Source: Blepharisma japonicum (Eukaryota > Ciliophora > Heterotrichea > Heterotrichida > Blepharismidae). From it: a DNA stretch of 64,000 bases. Positions 1 through 10,704 of the stretch are shown in pieces. The stretch spans positions 186,001 through 250,000 of the forward strand of contig CATKHK010000029.1 in the NCBI GenBank assembly GCA_949751835.1, read 5' to 3'. Made by a program: the position numbers and the translations under genes. Each line of letters opens with the position of its first letter. The stretch's first letter is position 1. The notes under the pieces are model-generated. The model was not told where the DNA came from. It ran no database searches and was given only the letters and a program-made list of their open reading frames with translations.

Positions 1-1125
1 TTTCGATTGCAATTAAGTGCCGATAATTATTGTGAATTCCTTTCAGAGATTAAGTCTACTTTAGTTATTTTTAGATTTAATATTTAATTTGTAAGGATTT
101 TCATTATTTTAATTGACCATGGAATAGAGAATAGTTATAGGTTGCCAATATTGAAAAATTCAGTCAAACTTGAAGCCTTCAAATTATAAAGGCTACTTAT
201 TAGAAACCATTTTGGTAATTCCAATGCTTTTGCAATTAAAATTAGCAGGATCAAAGAAGTACCTGTTCACTTATGATATTGAATGCATGTAAGACTTTAA
301 ACTCTTTGGACTCAATATCAGTTAAATAGATTTTTAGAAGCCTAAAATTTAAAAATAAAGATTTTTCGATTATTTTTATCTCATGCGTTGCTTTATATGT
401 TTTTATTCTCTTTTTTGCATTATAATTGTAGCTGGAGTATTTTAGCTTGATCTCAGCAAAGACTTTGGTTTCAGTTTTTTTTCTGGCAATTTTATTATAA
501 TACATATTCTGTTGTTTATATTTTATTTATGAATATTCTATTGCTTCTTGGTGTTTGAAAATACTTTATAATTATTCATTGACTATATTACAGAAAGCTG
601 AATGACGTAACATTCCATTTTCATTGTTTTACCTAATTTTGTCAATAAAATGGTCGAATAAAATAAAATGGCTTTCTTTTCTAATTTTAGCAAAGAGATC
701 GACGTTACAGTTCTCACATATAAGTTTCTAGAATCATTGACCTTCAAGGAAATACTTCAAAACACCAAAAGTAAGCTTGGATCAAAATTAAAATTTAAAA
801 ACCTCAAACAAAAAATATTTTAGAAAATTATATAAAATTCACAGCAAATCAACTTTTTGAAGTAAATATACATAAATTTGTTCTAAGTTCTCGTAAAAAG
901 TCTATTAGTTGTAAAAAGATTTTATTCTTTATTCTACTTTAAGGTGACTTTTACTAATATTAGAAAATAGTAAGTCTAAATGACTTCTTTTAAATCCAAA
1001 ATACTATCTTTTTATTCTTTTCTCATATCAAGCTATTTATAGTGATAAAACCCTCGTAACTTCTGAAATAATTTTATGTTCAGCTTATGGTTAAGTTTTA
1101 ATATGGCATTATATTTAGTGACATC
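1..1125. other. Gene-free left edge
   Basis: I see no intact gene in this 1.1 kb AT-rich stretch. The only ATG-started frame with a protein-like look is a 51-codon one at 668-823 on the + strand. It contains lysine- and leucine-rich sequence but no family signature, and it has no upstream box like those of neighbouring genes. Reading through TAA and TAG gives stretches that look like membrane protein, but in DNA this AT-rich that is expected by chance. It is best treated as intergenic, possibly with remains of a decayed gene whose body lies to the left of the window. Confidence 0.5.
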
Positions 1126-3213
1126 ATGTCAAATTTACGTCGATTAGACCTCTTAAAAACTCATCTTCTTTCCAAATTTCCAACTTCTTCTTTAGACCGT
1201 TCTCTTGACGAATACAGAGGGCGTGGAGAAAAGATCAATAGTTCACTTTTATCTCAGCTTTATTTCGACGATAGCTACGATACTTTGATGAAAATGCGCA
1301 AAGCCATGACTAAAAATCCACTTTTTAATCATTTTGAAGAAGTAGAAATGCCCCGTGAGAAATTACGGGAAAGAGTTGTCCAGCAAATTGCTTCACTTTA
1401 TTTTTCATTCAATCTAAGTTATGAACTTGACAAAAAATGGCCGCTTGAGAAGTGCCATTTTTGCTTTGGGCTAGCTGAGCATGATTTAGGACTTACAACA
1501 AGATTTTGTGTTCATATCATTTTGTATACAGATACTTTGCAAAATGTAGGGACCAAAAAGCATTTGGAGTTAATTAATAGGGCTTATCAGCTGCTTGATT
1601 ATGGGTCTTTTGGAATGACTGAGCTTGGCCATGGATCAAACGTAGCAAAAGTTGAAACTATAGCCACTTATGACCATACTTCAAGAGAATTTATTATTAA
1701 TTCCCCTACTCCAACATCAGCAAAATGGTGGATTGGTGCTGCTGGAAAAACTGCTAATATGTCTGTGATTTTTGCCCAAATGATTGTTGATGGGGTTGGA
1801 AGAGGAGTCCATGCTTTTGTAGTTCCAGTGCGAGATTATACAACCCATGAAACTTTGCCTGGCGTCATTCTAGGTGATTGCGGAAAAAAACTTAGTAACG
1901 ATGGGATTGATAATGGATTTATGCTCTTTAAAAATTATAGGGTGCCCTATGATACTTTACTTGATAAATACAGTTGGATTTCCCCAGATGGAAAATTTAA
2001 AACGAGCTTTAAAAATCAAGATAAAAGACTTGCTGTCATGCTTGGAGGATTAATCAGAGGAAGAACAGCTGTAGTTATTGGAAGCGAACAAAATATGAGA
2101 AATGCTTTAACTATTGCTTTAAGATTTTCAGCTATAAGAAAACAATTTGGACTTCAAAATGGACCTGAAGTGCCTATACTTGACTATCAAACTCAAAGAT
2201 ATCGCCTAATCCCTCATTTAGCAAGAGCATTTGCAATAAGAGCAGGGGGTCTCTTTTTATGCAGTAATTATATTAGAATCAGACCAAAAATAGAAAACGA
2301 GCCTGAAAGTGATGATATAAATGAACATCACGCATTTTTAAGCGCCTTTAAAGTTGTTGCAAGCTCCTATGGAGTTGCATGCACTCAGGACTGCAGAGAA
2401 GCAGTTGGAGGATTAGGATATTCATCATATTCAGCTTTAGGAAGATTGCGAGCAAACCAAGACACTCATTTGACTTGGGAAGGCGACAACACTGTCTTAA
2501 TACAACAAGCAGGAAAATTTATTTTCAAACAAATTCAAAGAACTTTTAAAGGCTACAAAATCAATGCACCCACATTATCTACTCTAAAAACTGACTACGA
2601 AGAATGCAAAGCTTTAAAGCAGACATTCGAAAATTCTCAACAATTAGAAAATGAAAAAATACTTATGGATTTAATTGAATTCAAATTCAACCATTTACTG
2701 CATAAGGCTTTATTAAAAGTGCAGGAAAATGCACAAGTGTCAAGCGATATGCTAGAGGTCTGGAATAATTCTCAAGTTTTTCATATTCAAGATTTAGGAA
2801 AAGTTTATGGAGAGTATGTCATGGCAAGGGAATTTTTGAAATTTGTTCATAATATTGAAGCAAAATGTGTAGTCACTGGAGGGGTCATAAGAAAGCTCTT
2901 TTATTTGTATGTGGTGGATACTGTGGATAGGAGTATAGGATTGTTTTTAGAAAATGCATTGAACAGTCAGCAGGCTAAAATTGTTAAAGATAGTGTGATT
3001 AGGCTATGCAATGAAATTGCGCCTTCTAGTATTAGCATTATTGACGCTCTCGCTGCCCCTGATAATGTACTTGGATCAGCGATTGGAAATTCAGATGGCC
3101 AAATGTATACACATATGATAGAAAGTGTAGAAAATGCGCCAAACGTTTATGAAAAGCCAGAGTGGTTTCCTCTCATCCTTCAAATCAGAGAAGCAAGCAA
3201 ATCGAAAAAGTAA
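1126..3213 (+). CDS. Peroxisomal acyl-CoA oxidase with PTS2
   Basis: FAD-dependent acyl-CoA oxidase (695 aa), the first step of peroxisomal beta-oxidation: acyl-CoA to trans-2-enoyl-CoA with O2 reduced to H2O2. The family order is visible: an alpha-helical N-terminal domain, the beta-domain signature YGSFGMTELGHGSN at about residues 158-171, and the C-terminal oxidase domain. The catalytic-glutamate region THLTWEGDN is near residue 450, and the length is normal for acyl-CoA oxidases. Residues 6-14 (RLDLLKTHL) match the PTS2 consensus (R/K)(L/V/I)X5(H/Q)(L/A) exactly, while the C-terminus SKSKK is not a canonical PTS1. The ORF is uninterrupted, uses only TGG for Trp and ends in TAA. A second acyl-CoA oxidase of another subfamily lies at 15960-17231. 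The general assignment is firm; chain-length preference cannot be told. Confidence 0.95.
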   Translation: MSNLRRLDLLKTHLLSKFPTSSLDRSLDEYRGRGEKINSSLLSQLYFDDSYDTLMKMRKAMTKNPLFNHFEEVEMPREKLRERVVQQIASLYFSFNLSYELDKKWPLEKCHFCFGLAEHDLGLTTRFCVHIILYTDTLQNVGTKKHLELINRAYQLLDYGSFGMTELGHGSNVAKVETIATYDHTSREFIINSPTPTSAKWWIGAAGKTANMSVIFAQMIVDGVGRGVHAFVVPVRDYTTHETLPGVILGDCGKKLSNDGIDNGFMLFKNYRVPYDTLLDKYSWISPDGKFKTSFKNQDKRLAVMLGGLIRGRTAVVIGSEQNMRNALTIALRFSAIRKQFGLQNGPEVPILDYQTQRYRLIPHLARAFAIRAGGLFLCSNYIRIRPKIENEPESDDINEHHAFLSAFKVVASSYGVACTQDCREAVGGLGYSSYSALGRLRANQDTHLTWEGDNTVLIQQAGKFIFKQIQRTFKGYKINAPTLSTLKTDYEECKALKQTFENSQQLENEKILMDLIEFKFNHLLHKALLKVQENAQVSSDMLEVWNNSQVFHIQDLGKVYGEYVMAREFLKFVHNIEAKCVVTGGVIRKLFYLYVVDTVDRSIGLFLENALNSQQAKIVKDSVIRLCNEIAPSSISIIDALAAPDNVLGSAIGNSDGQMYTHMIESVENAPNVYEKPEWFPLILQIREASKSKK

Positions 3214-3239
3214 AACAACATAATTATAGTTAGTTTAGT

Positions 3240-3770
3240 TTATTTTTTTAAAGATCCAAGTCTTGCTAATGCACGAAGTGCATTAGATGTAGTCTTGAAT
3301 GTTTTTCTAGCATAAATACAAAATTTGTGGCCTTCAAAGTTAACTTCATGAGCTTTTTCATAGCACTCTTTGCAATATCTTGCATTTTGGCATCCAATGC
3401 AAAATCCTTGGGATGGTTGAGTACACATTGAGCACTTAAATTGCAATAAAATCTGATTTTTATTTTCCATACTGGAGGTAGGTTCTAATGTGTTTTCTCC
3501 AATAAGCTTATCATTGCTATCAGGAGATTCAATTACCATCTCATTTTCGCTATTTGGCTGTTGAGTCTCTCTTATATAGGTCTCTTCAGGACTGCCAGAA
3601 TATTTTGATTGTCGGTAAAAGAGGTTACTGATATTTTTTTGGCTACTTTCACTTTCGATGTCTAGCTTACTAATTTCATTGCAGCCTGTTGAATTTAAAT
3701 TGTAATTTTCTTTTTTTGCGTCCCTTCGAGTGCAACAAGAAGGTAATATAACATTAAGGAATGCACTCAT
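3240..3770 (-). CDS. B-box-like zinc-finger protein
   Basis: Protein of 176 aa. I start it at MSAFLNVILPSC because a TTATAA box lies directly before that ATG; an upstream in-frame ATG would add 16 hydrophobic residues. The C-terminal third holds a cysteine/histidine cluster, CSMC-x7-CIGC-x4-YCKECYEKAH followed by GHKFC, with the spacing of a B-box-type zinc finger. The rest is Ser/Asn/Glu-rich and probably disordered, with an early CC pair (PSCCTRRD). No RING or coiled coil is attached, so it is not a standard TRIM protein. It converges on the acyl-CoA oxidase gene with a 26-bp gap. The function is unknown; B-boxes usually mediate protein contacts. Confidence 0.75.
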   Translation of the reverse strand: MSAFLNVILPSCCTRRDAKKENYNLNSTGCNEISKLDIESESSQKNISNLFYRQSKYSGSPEETYIRETQQPNSENEMVIESPDSNDKLIGENTLEPTSSMENKNQILLQFKCSMCTQPSQGFCIGCQNARYCKECYEKAHEVNFEGHKFCIYARKTFKTTSNALRALARLGSLKK

Positions 3771-3917
3771 TTTTATAAAATAAATAATTTCAAAAGTAGA
3801 TATAATTAAAAAAGGCATATCTAACGAATGAGCAAAAAAATCTTCAAAGCTCTAGATCCAGAGATGGAAATTGTAAACACAATATAGGGTTTTCGAGAAA
3901 ATCGATTTAGGAAAAAG

Positions 3918-4583
3918 ATGTATCCAGAAAGAAATGTTCATTATATCACTTCTTTGAGCCCCAGCACAAATTTTAGCCCAAATAAATCAAAGCATGATTA
4001 TCTTTATGAAGACGTACATTTATTTCCACAATATTCAGGGAAAGAAAAAGGAAATCAAACCCCTAACTCATACCTCAAAAGTAAAGGAGAATACGATAAA
4101 TTAGAAAATCAACTGAAAGATGTTCAGCAGAATATCGACTCAATTAAGACCAAATTAAAGCCTATTAACAAAATACGAATAATCAAAAGCCACCAAAATA
4201 TGCCCACGATAAATAATAAAAAATTAGCAAGAGATAACCATAGTTCAAGTCCGAGAGAAATTGCCAATAATCACTACTTGACTGAAAAAAGCTATCAAGA
4301 TATAATTGGCAGAGAGGAGATTGCAACACATACTAGTGGCTTTCAAATGAAGAGAGCAGAAACTTTGTCTTTAAGCCCTTCTCACGTCAGATACGTTGCT
4401 CCAAAGCAGCTTGTAAAAAGTCCAGAAATCCATCCATATGGAATTAATTTACCAAATCCTAAATTCTCAGATTTTGATCCTATCACTGGATTAAATAAAA
4501 GAGATAAAACGCCTTTTCAGAGTGTAGCAAAGAATCTCATATCAAAAGAGACTTCAGGATTAAGATTAAGACCAAGTTTTTAA
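3918..4583 (+). CDS. Unknown disordered/coiled-coil protein
   Basis: I do not recognise this 221-aa protein. It starts MYPERNVHYITSLSPS, has a short predicted coiled coil around residues 55-85 (KLENQLKDVQQNIDSIKTKL), and is otherwise basic and Ser/Pro/Asn-rich with several S-P sites. The frame is uninterrupted and ends in TAA. It lies on the same strand as the next coiled-coil gene (4767-6203). Shared S-P and short basic motifs would suit two cytoskeletal or basal-body proteins, but that is inference only. Confidence 0.7.
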   Translation: MYPERNVHYITSLSPSTNFSPNKSKHDYLYEDVHLFPQYSGKEKGNQTPNSYLKSKGEYDKLENQLKDVQQNIDSIKTKLKPINKIRIIKSHQNMPTINNKKLARDNHSSSPREIANNHYLTEKSYQDIIGREEIATHTSGFQMKRAETLSLSPSHVRYVAPKQLVKSPEIHPYGINLPNPKFSDFDPITGLNKRDKTPFQSVAKNLISKETSGLRLRPSF

Positions 4584-4766
4584 CAATTTTCCAATCAATG
4601 CTTTTGAATCTTCCTAAATCTATTTAGAAAATCTAATCCTATAAATAAAAAATCTTTGCTAGCTAATCCGCTATCGTCCCTTGGCTAATAAATTTAGACA
4701 ACTAAACTTGGCTTTTGAGTAAAGCACCTTTCTAAAAATGTTCTTAAAATTACAAATTCAAATAAG

Positions 4767-6203
4767 ATGTACGAGTATGACTACGATATTTCAAATCAAA
4801 AAAATCGCTCGAGTAATGAATATCCAACTGATTCATACAGGCAATTCAACGTAAAAGATCTTTCAACTAAAGAGTTGGAAGACATTGTTAGAGGTCAATT
4901 ACCTTCTAAAGACTCTCCCCGCTTTTCTTCTCATCGATCAATAAGTCCACTATCTCGACTCAATAAGTCCCCTCAACAAGATGCTTCCTCAAAATCATTA
5001 GCTGGTGCTATGAGAGCTTTACAGGACAAAATTCATCTGCTAGAAACTGAAAATTCTGATTTAAAAGAAAGACTAATTGCCGCAGAAAGCAAAGGACAAA
5101 AAGATAGGGAGCAGTGGCAAACTAGATGTATGGAAGAATTAAAGCAAGCCAGCACAAAAGACAAAAGTATGCAAAGCAGAATTCTTGAACTTGAAGAAGA
5201 ACTTAGAAAGCATTTGCAAAGGGTTTTGATTTTAGAAGAGCAATTGAAAATAAAAGAGACACAAATCAGGCATTGCGAAAACGAAATTAAAAGGAATATT
5301 GATCAATATGTAATTGATAAAGAAAATACTTCACTTCAGCTGGAGCATCTTCAAAAACAACTTGTTTTAAAATCAAAAGAAGAAAAAAATCTGAAATTAG
5401 CAGCTGAAAAAGCTGAAAGAGAAAAAAACTTGGCTAATGAAGAATTAGCTCAGGAAAAACGTATTTCCAGTGGCTTAAAAGCTGAAGTGCAATATCTTCG
5501 AGAAAATGCCAGTTCTCAAAGATCAAGTCTTCAAAAGGTGAGTATTAAATAGAATTTTGAAATTATTGAAGCTGAATTGACCAAACAAAATCAAGATTTT
5601 TCCCAAAAAATAAGAGAACTTGAGATTAAATTAAGAAGCTTAAAAGAGCTTAATAATAATCAATCTCAGCAAATCGATTTTTTAAAAAAGGAAAATCAGC
5701 AATTGCAAGCAACAAATAAAGTCTCTGCAGATTCCAGAGTAGAAGTATTAAGGAATACAAACAACGATGATTCTATGCTTTCTCAAAAAAGAGTTTCCAA
5801 AAAGCCATCTAGAAGTGGAAAATTGGCAGTGACTATAAAATCTAAATCTCCAACTCCTCATTCAAGTACGAAATCACTATTATCTGAACAAAATAGAACT
5901 GCAAGGCATCCTTATGGAGCCCAAAAGAAATCGCTGGGAGAGAGCAGCTTATCACAATTAATAGCAAATAAAGCTGAAAGAGATGAGGATTATCAAACAG
6001 ACATTGAAAAAATTGAGCAAGAAATCAGCAATTTAAATATAAAATATAAAAGATTATTGCAGCATTCTCAGGAAGCAACTGGAGATCTTGGAGGTCTCAG
6101 AAGAGAATTAAGTGCAATTGCTGCAGATATGGAAAAGAAAAATGAGGAGCTGTATGAGTTAAAAAGGAGGCAGCAAAGTATCCTTAAGCAGCGACTATTT
6201 TAA
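4767..6203 (+). CDS. Coiled-coil protein, one 15-nt intron
   Basis: A 473-aa protein made of two exons joined by removing 15 nt at 5538-5552 (GTGAGTATTAAATAG), which carries the reading frame from SLQK to NFEIIEAELTKQ. Residues about 85-310 form a long heptad-rich coiled coil, followed by a basic Ser/Thr/Pro-rich linker (KSKSPTPHSSTKS) and a second coiled coil to the end. The N-terminal 80 residues are acidic to polar with S-P sites. No named domain is visible. The architecture resembles ciliary, centriolar or cortical scaffold proteins of ciliates; the exact role is unknown. Confidence 0.85.
5538..5552 (+). other. 15-nt intron
   Basis: GTGAGTATTAAATAG. It contains an in-frame TAG that would end the protein; removal rejoins a continuous coiled coil. 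A at position 10 matches the other 15-nt introns here. Confidence 0.9.
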
Positions 6204-6354
6204 TATAAATTATAATGAAATTATAAACTCCTTAATATATTCTATAAATGGGAGATTTAAAATATCAATTTATAGAAGACTTATCAGACTGAGAAAGACT
6301 TCTTTCATTGAATTACATCTAACAGTAATATTAATTTAGATAATAATCATTTTC

Positions 6355-6885
6355 TTATTGGAGTGCTTCCTTCGCTTCTTTAGGCTTTGGTACATAAGCG
6401 TCATTAGCAATGTCCTTGTCAAGCTGTCTCCATTCAAGTTCTTTAAGCTTATCTTTAAGAATTTCTTCAACCACTACCTCGCTTGCCTGTCTTTCTTCTT
6501 TGACTGATGCAAGTTTTTTAACTGTTCTTAAATTTGCACTGTATTTCATGACTGAATTTAATATTGGTAAGTTATGATAAGATACCTTAGCATCAATGAG
6601 TTTTTTCAATTGTTCATCAGTTAGATTGCTCACATGCTTCTTGAGATAGATCACAAGCTCTGCTGTGGAGAATTCTTTAATATAGCGGGCTCTTTCTTCA
6701 TCATTGCAATGATCTAATAAAAAGCTAATTTTATTGATTGTTGAGACCTCTCTTTTCCACTTTTCGAAGCCTCCTTCCTTTTTCTGCTCTCGCATTTTTT
6801 GGTACTCGGCCATAGTGAGCCCGAGGCTCTCTGCGTGATATTGATGCCATGACTTGAAGGTCCTTGATGCTAGACGTCTAAGCAT
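6355..6885 (-). CDS. Probable mitochondrial protein, unknown
   Basis: Protein of 176 aa with an N-terminus (MLRRLASRTFKSW) that is basic, hydroxylated and free of acidic residues, typical of a mitochondrial presequence. The remainder is helical and charged, with a central helix-rich region and a Lys/Glu-rich tail ending in PKPKEAKEALQ. I do not recognise the family. Such small helical presequence-bearing proteins in ciliates are often lineage-specific respiratory-chain, ATP-synthase or mitoribosome subunits, but that is inference. The start is supported by a TTATAA box about 8 nt upstream. Confidence 0.75.
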   Translation of the reverse strand: MLRRLASRTFKSWHQYHAESLGLTMAEYQKMREQKKEGGFEKWKREVSTINKISFLLDHCNDEERARYIKEFSTAELVIYLKKHVSNLTDEQLKKLIDAKVSYHNLPILNSVMKYSANLRTVKKLASVKEERQASEVVVEEILKDKLKELEWRQLDKDIANDAYVPKPKEAKEALQ

Positions 6886-7052
6886 ATTTATTATAAAATA
6901 CGATTGGTTAATTAATTTAATGAAAAAGTTCTAAAATATCTTGCTGCAAAAACGTATTGTCTGCTCAAAATCTCATAAATTTATATAAATTCAAATCAAA
7001 TTCAAAAGATTATCTAAAGTGTTCAATTCCTGAAATAAGAGCACATGCAGTA

Positions 7053-7379
7053 CTAACATCAGTAATCAATATTCTTTGATCTTTTTTCCACCTTAAACTC
7101 CTTTTCTAATGCTTCATGAACCTGAATACAGGTAGGAATGTCAACATATCCGCCATTATTTCAGTGAGAATTATAAGAGATCTCAAAACCTCTCCATCTT
7201 TCTGGGTCTTATATGACTAGGCGTTCTCTTATACACTTAATGACTCTTCTTACAAATAGCTCGGTTGTTTCAGGAGTCACTTCAAAAGCATGGCATGAAG
7301 GGAAGGAGTACTTTGATGGAGTCCAGGTGTGATGGGTAGTAAAGCTTCTTAAAGAGTTCTTTACAAGTATACCTAACAT
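7053..7379 (-). pseudogene. Mitochondrial acyl-carrier-protein-like relic
   Basis: Read with TGA as Trp, this 109-codon frame begins MLGILVKNSLRSFTTHH, a plausible mitochondrial presequence. It continues with VTPETTELFVRRVIKCIRERL and later QVHEALEKEFKVEKRSKNID, which match the helix 1 and helix 3 regions of acyl carrier proteins (the latter like VEVVMALEEEFKIEIPD). One in-frame TAA at codon 57 (7209-7211) breaks it. The only nearby GT...AG segment of intron size (16 nt) would put the exons out of frame with the ACP-like part. The DSL motif carrying the phosphopantetheine serine is not conserved; the sequence there is YVDIPTC. It is either a pseudogene or a diverged ACP-like subunit with an unrecognised splice. 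Similarity was judged by eye. Confidence 0.45.
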
Positions 7380-7410
7380 TTTTAAGAATATAGATATTCA
7401 AATAAGAAAT

Positions 7411-7464
7411 AATAGATAACAATTGATGATTAGGGATAATAGATAACAATTGATAGTTAGGAAT
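7411..7464. repeat. 2 x 27-bp tandem repeat
   Basis: Two adjacent copies of a 27-bp unit beginning AATAGATAACAATTGAT, with about three differences between copies. It lies just upstream of the ACP-like frame on the minus strand. Each unit contains the palindrome CAATTG. Confidence 0.75.
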
Positions 7465-8389
7465 AAAATATACCAGAATTTATCGTTATAATCTAAATAG
7501 CAATAATCATCGTTTATCCTTCATCATATGCATTATCTTATAGTTGTTTTTGAATACAATTGGTTGAGATGGGAATTCTTTTTATAATGCTTTAGATTTA
7601 AGGTGAATAAAAATTGTTGGAAAAGAAAGAGATAAAAATCAAAGTACTCATGAGTACTAGAAAATACAACCAATCAAAGATTTTTAAGAATGGAAGTAAA
7701 AGATCTGTACCAAGTGATCCTTTTTGTACTTTTTTACAATCAATTAACATTTTTTTCCAAAAAAGTTTTAGCATGAAAGCAGGGCAATGAATGGGTTTTA
7801 AACTCAAAATAGTATGAAAAAAGGATAAATTAGAAATAAATATTAAATTTTATATATTAAGAAAATTTTTAATATTTAACTAAGAATTACTGCCATTGCA
7901 CTTGATCTAAAAGTTTAAGAATTTTTGAAAAATGATGGCTATGAGAATTTTCGATAATTTTGATAATTAATAACATAGAAGAATTTCCTTAAAGTTATGA
8001 GAGTTCAATTTAGTTATATAAGGAAATAGCTACCAGATACTGACGCTTTTCTCTATAAATTTAGATTTCAAAATTCTTTTATCATGTAAGGTTTTTTTTT
8101 TAATTTTGTAAAAGATTAGGTACACTAATAAAAATCCAAGAAGAAAATCTTCATGGCTTCATAAAGAAAATAGAAAAGTTTTGAGTTAGGCATTTATTGT
8201 TAAAATAAATAAAAGATGAAGTTTATAATGAATACAAGATGCAAATTCTTTGGAATTTTTTTTTAATAATGTTAATGCAGCCATAATAATATTTAATATA
8301 AAATATTATATAAGTACAAATTTTATTATTATAGCTTTATTAATTAAATTTTTTTTAATATTTTTAGTGTATAAAAAAATTAATTTTTA

Positions 8390-9499
8390 TTAGTCGAGAA
8401 GCAGCAGCTCTCCATAATTCGTCCCAATAAAAATTTGGTTCGTGCTTTCATTTATTCCAACAGCAGAAACTTTAATAGAGTGTGGAATATCAATGCAAGC
8501 TAGTATTTTAACGGGAGCTTTATTTATCACGAAAATTTGGCTACTTTCACTCGAAAAAGCAACAACTAACTCTTTTGTATCACTTAGTACGGGATATTTC
8601 TCTTTGAAATTCAAAACAGTCCCATAGTCAATAAGGAATATCATAGCTTCGCCAGTATTTAAAATGATACCATCATTTGAGTCCGGAGCATATATTTGAG
8701 AAATTGAGCGTATTTGAATTTCAGTGGCACTTCCGTTCTTCAAATCAATAAAAATTATTTTATTGAGTCCTGCGCAGAAAATCGAATTTTTTATTCGAGA
8801 AATAAAATGAACTTTGTTTATATTTCTCACAGAAAAATGATATTCAATCATTAAGTCGAAAACTTTAACATGCAAATCAAGGCTATTTTGATTTATTTTT
8901 CAATATAAAATGCTCGAATTTGAGTATTGAAATTCATACCCATTTGGGATTTCCATTTGGAATTGAAGTATTCCTAATATAATGTTTCATATAGAAATAG
9001 TTTTGTTTGTTTTGGAAACAACAAGAAACTGTTCGATATCAAACTGATCGAGCTGATTTATATTGATATTTGAGTTTTGCATAATTTCTAATCGACTGTC
9101 ACTTTTTTGAATCAGATTTGCATAAGCATGGCTGTAAAACCTTAATAAGCTGTCTTGAGATCTCTTTATAACAATAATTAGACATTCTGATGTAAAAAAT
9201 GCTTTATATGCAATCTCATTCCTTTTGGTCAAAATTAACCATGACGACGATGGCAAAATTGTTCCGAAAATTGCCTTTCCTTTTTTATCTATAGAAACAA
9301 TGAAATTATCTTTGCTTCTAATTCAAATCGACTCGGGTCTTATTTTTTCAACACTAAATTTCGAATTTTTAGGATAAAAACACTGCATAATTTTTACTCT
9401 TAAGGAAGCATTATTTCAAACTAAGGCTTGCTCTAGATAATTTCCTGAAGAATGTTGACCTGTTTCTCTCTTGAAAATGAACTCTTCAATAGAATCCAT
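8390..9499 (-). CDS. WD/beta-propeller-like protein, copy 1
   Basis: A 369-aa protein open only with TGA as Trp (for example KTISIW, SILYW). It consists of repeating beta-rich blades such as KNSIFCAGLNKIIFIDL and NQIFIGTNYGELLLLD, which look like WD40-type blades without the full GH-WD signature. It starts MDSIEEFIFKRETG. A paralogue of identical length lies at 10705-11814, offset by 2315 bp. The two proteins are near-identical over the last roughly 60 residues and diverge further upstream. Both copies are free of TAA/TAG, unlike the DNA around them, so they are under coding constraint. The function is unknown. Confidence 0.75.
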
Positions 9500-9830
9500 A
9501 ATATATAATCGTTTTAGTTTAATATTAATAGAATTTTTTTATATATATTATAATAAAACATAAAAATTATAGGATGCTGAATTTTTAAGTTATGAAGCTA
9601 ATGATATCTATGTAATTAAAATTAAAGCCATTTTACAGAATAATTGCATTTTGTAAATGCTATAAAAAGGTCATATGATTTTAATTAATTAATTTTAGTA
9701 AGAATACATTAAAAGTAGGCCTAGGCTTTAATGTTTAGAAAAGAAGATGGATTAATTTTAAATCTTTTTGAAGTAATACTATCTTCTCTTCTTAAATACT
9801 GAAGCCTAAGCTTATGGAATAAGGAGAAGC
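8390..9830. repeat. Tandem duplication, unit copy 1
   Basis: First copy of a direct duplication whose second copy starts 2315 bp downstream. Homology covers the whole WD-like gene and its upstream region, for example CTATAAAA followed by GTCAT at 9660 versus 11976 and GCCTA/GCCCA at about 9719 versus 12043. A weaker match (TCTTCTCT...GAGAAG) reaches about 9830. Gene bodies are far more alike than flanks, as expected for an old duplication with coding constraint. The right limit is uncertain. Confidence 0.7.
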
Positions 9831-10704
9831 ATTCTAGAAATTTATACCCAAATCTAACCATTCGAAAAGGTGATAAAACTCTTATATGTAATTGTTAATT
9901 AAATTGATGAATTAGCGGCATTATATGAAGTGAGTCTGAAATTTCAATTATTGAAATAAAAATAATAAATTAAAATTAATTAAATAAAATTTTTTCTCGG
10001 TTTCTCCTGAATAACGAATAAAAGATAGAATTAATTACTTTATTCTCCATCAATCACAGATTTAGGCTATTTTAAGAAGTAATCTCTCTATTCTTTCTAA
10101 TTAAATTATTTAAAATTAGTAAAAGAAAAGCATAAATCAGATTTTGAGAAATATCTGAAAGTTGCATAGGAAGAAAAAGGTAAAGTTAGTTTTCGGCAAA
10201 AATTGTGAAGTCGAATAAAACAATTTTTTAATAGGAAATTGTAATATTCAAAATAGTTATAAGGCAAAAAATATTAAGAATCGAAGATTCAAATTAAAAA
10301 TGCCTAAATAAGCTTGCAGAATTATTTTATAATTTCTTTGAGTGCTTACTAAATCATACAAAAAGGTCCAAGCTGTTAAAATATATATTGAAATCACTCA
10401 AAATTTATAGATAAAGCAGCCAAGTCTAGCTATTTCAATGTGAGCTTAAAATGAGCAGCATAAATTGCAATATAAGGTTTTAGAAAATAAGGCAAGATAT
10501 ATTTATTGGCAGTACTGATTATAGCAAAGGCATCAAATAGCTTATCAAACAAATCGCTAGTGCTTTTATTGACTAAAAATTTAAAGTTCTAAATAAAAAG
10601 TGCTGAAAATAAAGAGATTTTGAGTATCTTAACCAAGAAAGGGTCTCTTAGCTTATCAATTAAAAAATTTTAAATGTTATGCTTAAAATAAGAAGTTAGG
10701 GTCA
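9500..10704. other. Spacer with decayed-looking + strand frame
   Basis: No intact gene. It is homologous to the region right of the second WD-like copy. Around 10430-10690 one + strand frame reads as protein-like sequence (GSTDYSKGIK, NKKCW, FEYLNQERVS) if TAA and TAG are passed over. A short KGIK-containing segment aligns with the corresponding region of copy 2 (CKGIKGF near 12478). TAA/TAG codons occur about as often as chance predicts in such AT-rich DNA, so I do not call a gene. Confidence 0.45.

Larger units (their letters stand above)
6886..8389. other. Gene-poor stretch with one relic
   Basis: AT-rich sequence between the mitochondrial-type protein gene and the first WD-like copy. It holds the acyl-carrier-protein-like frame at 7053-7379 and a short tandem repeat at 7411-7464. 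A 69-codon frame at 7598-7807 on the minus strand starts with ATG and has a hydrophobic C-terminal half, but no recognisable motif, so I do not call it a gene. Nothing else stands out. Confidence 0.5.

Noticed and set aside
251-505. 84-codon minus-strand frame at the left edge
   Set aside because: AT-driven composition (Lys, Ile, Tyr, Leu), no motif and no upstream box; the other strand is equally open if stops are ignored.
1-1125. Reading the left edge with UAA/UAG as Gln gives membrane-like protein
   Set aside because: With all three stops read as sense any sequence is open, and T-rich DNA always looks hydrophobic; two frames look equally good.
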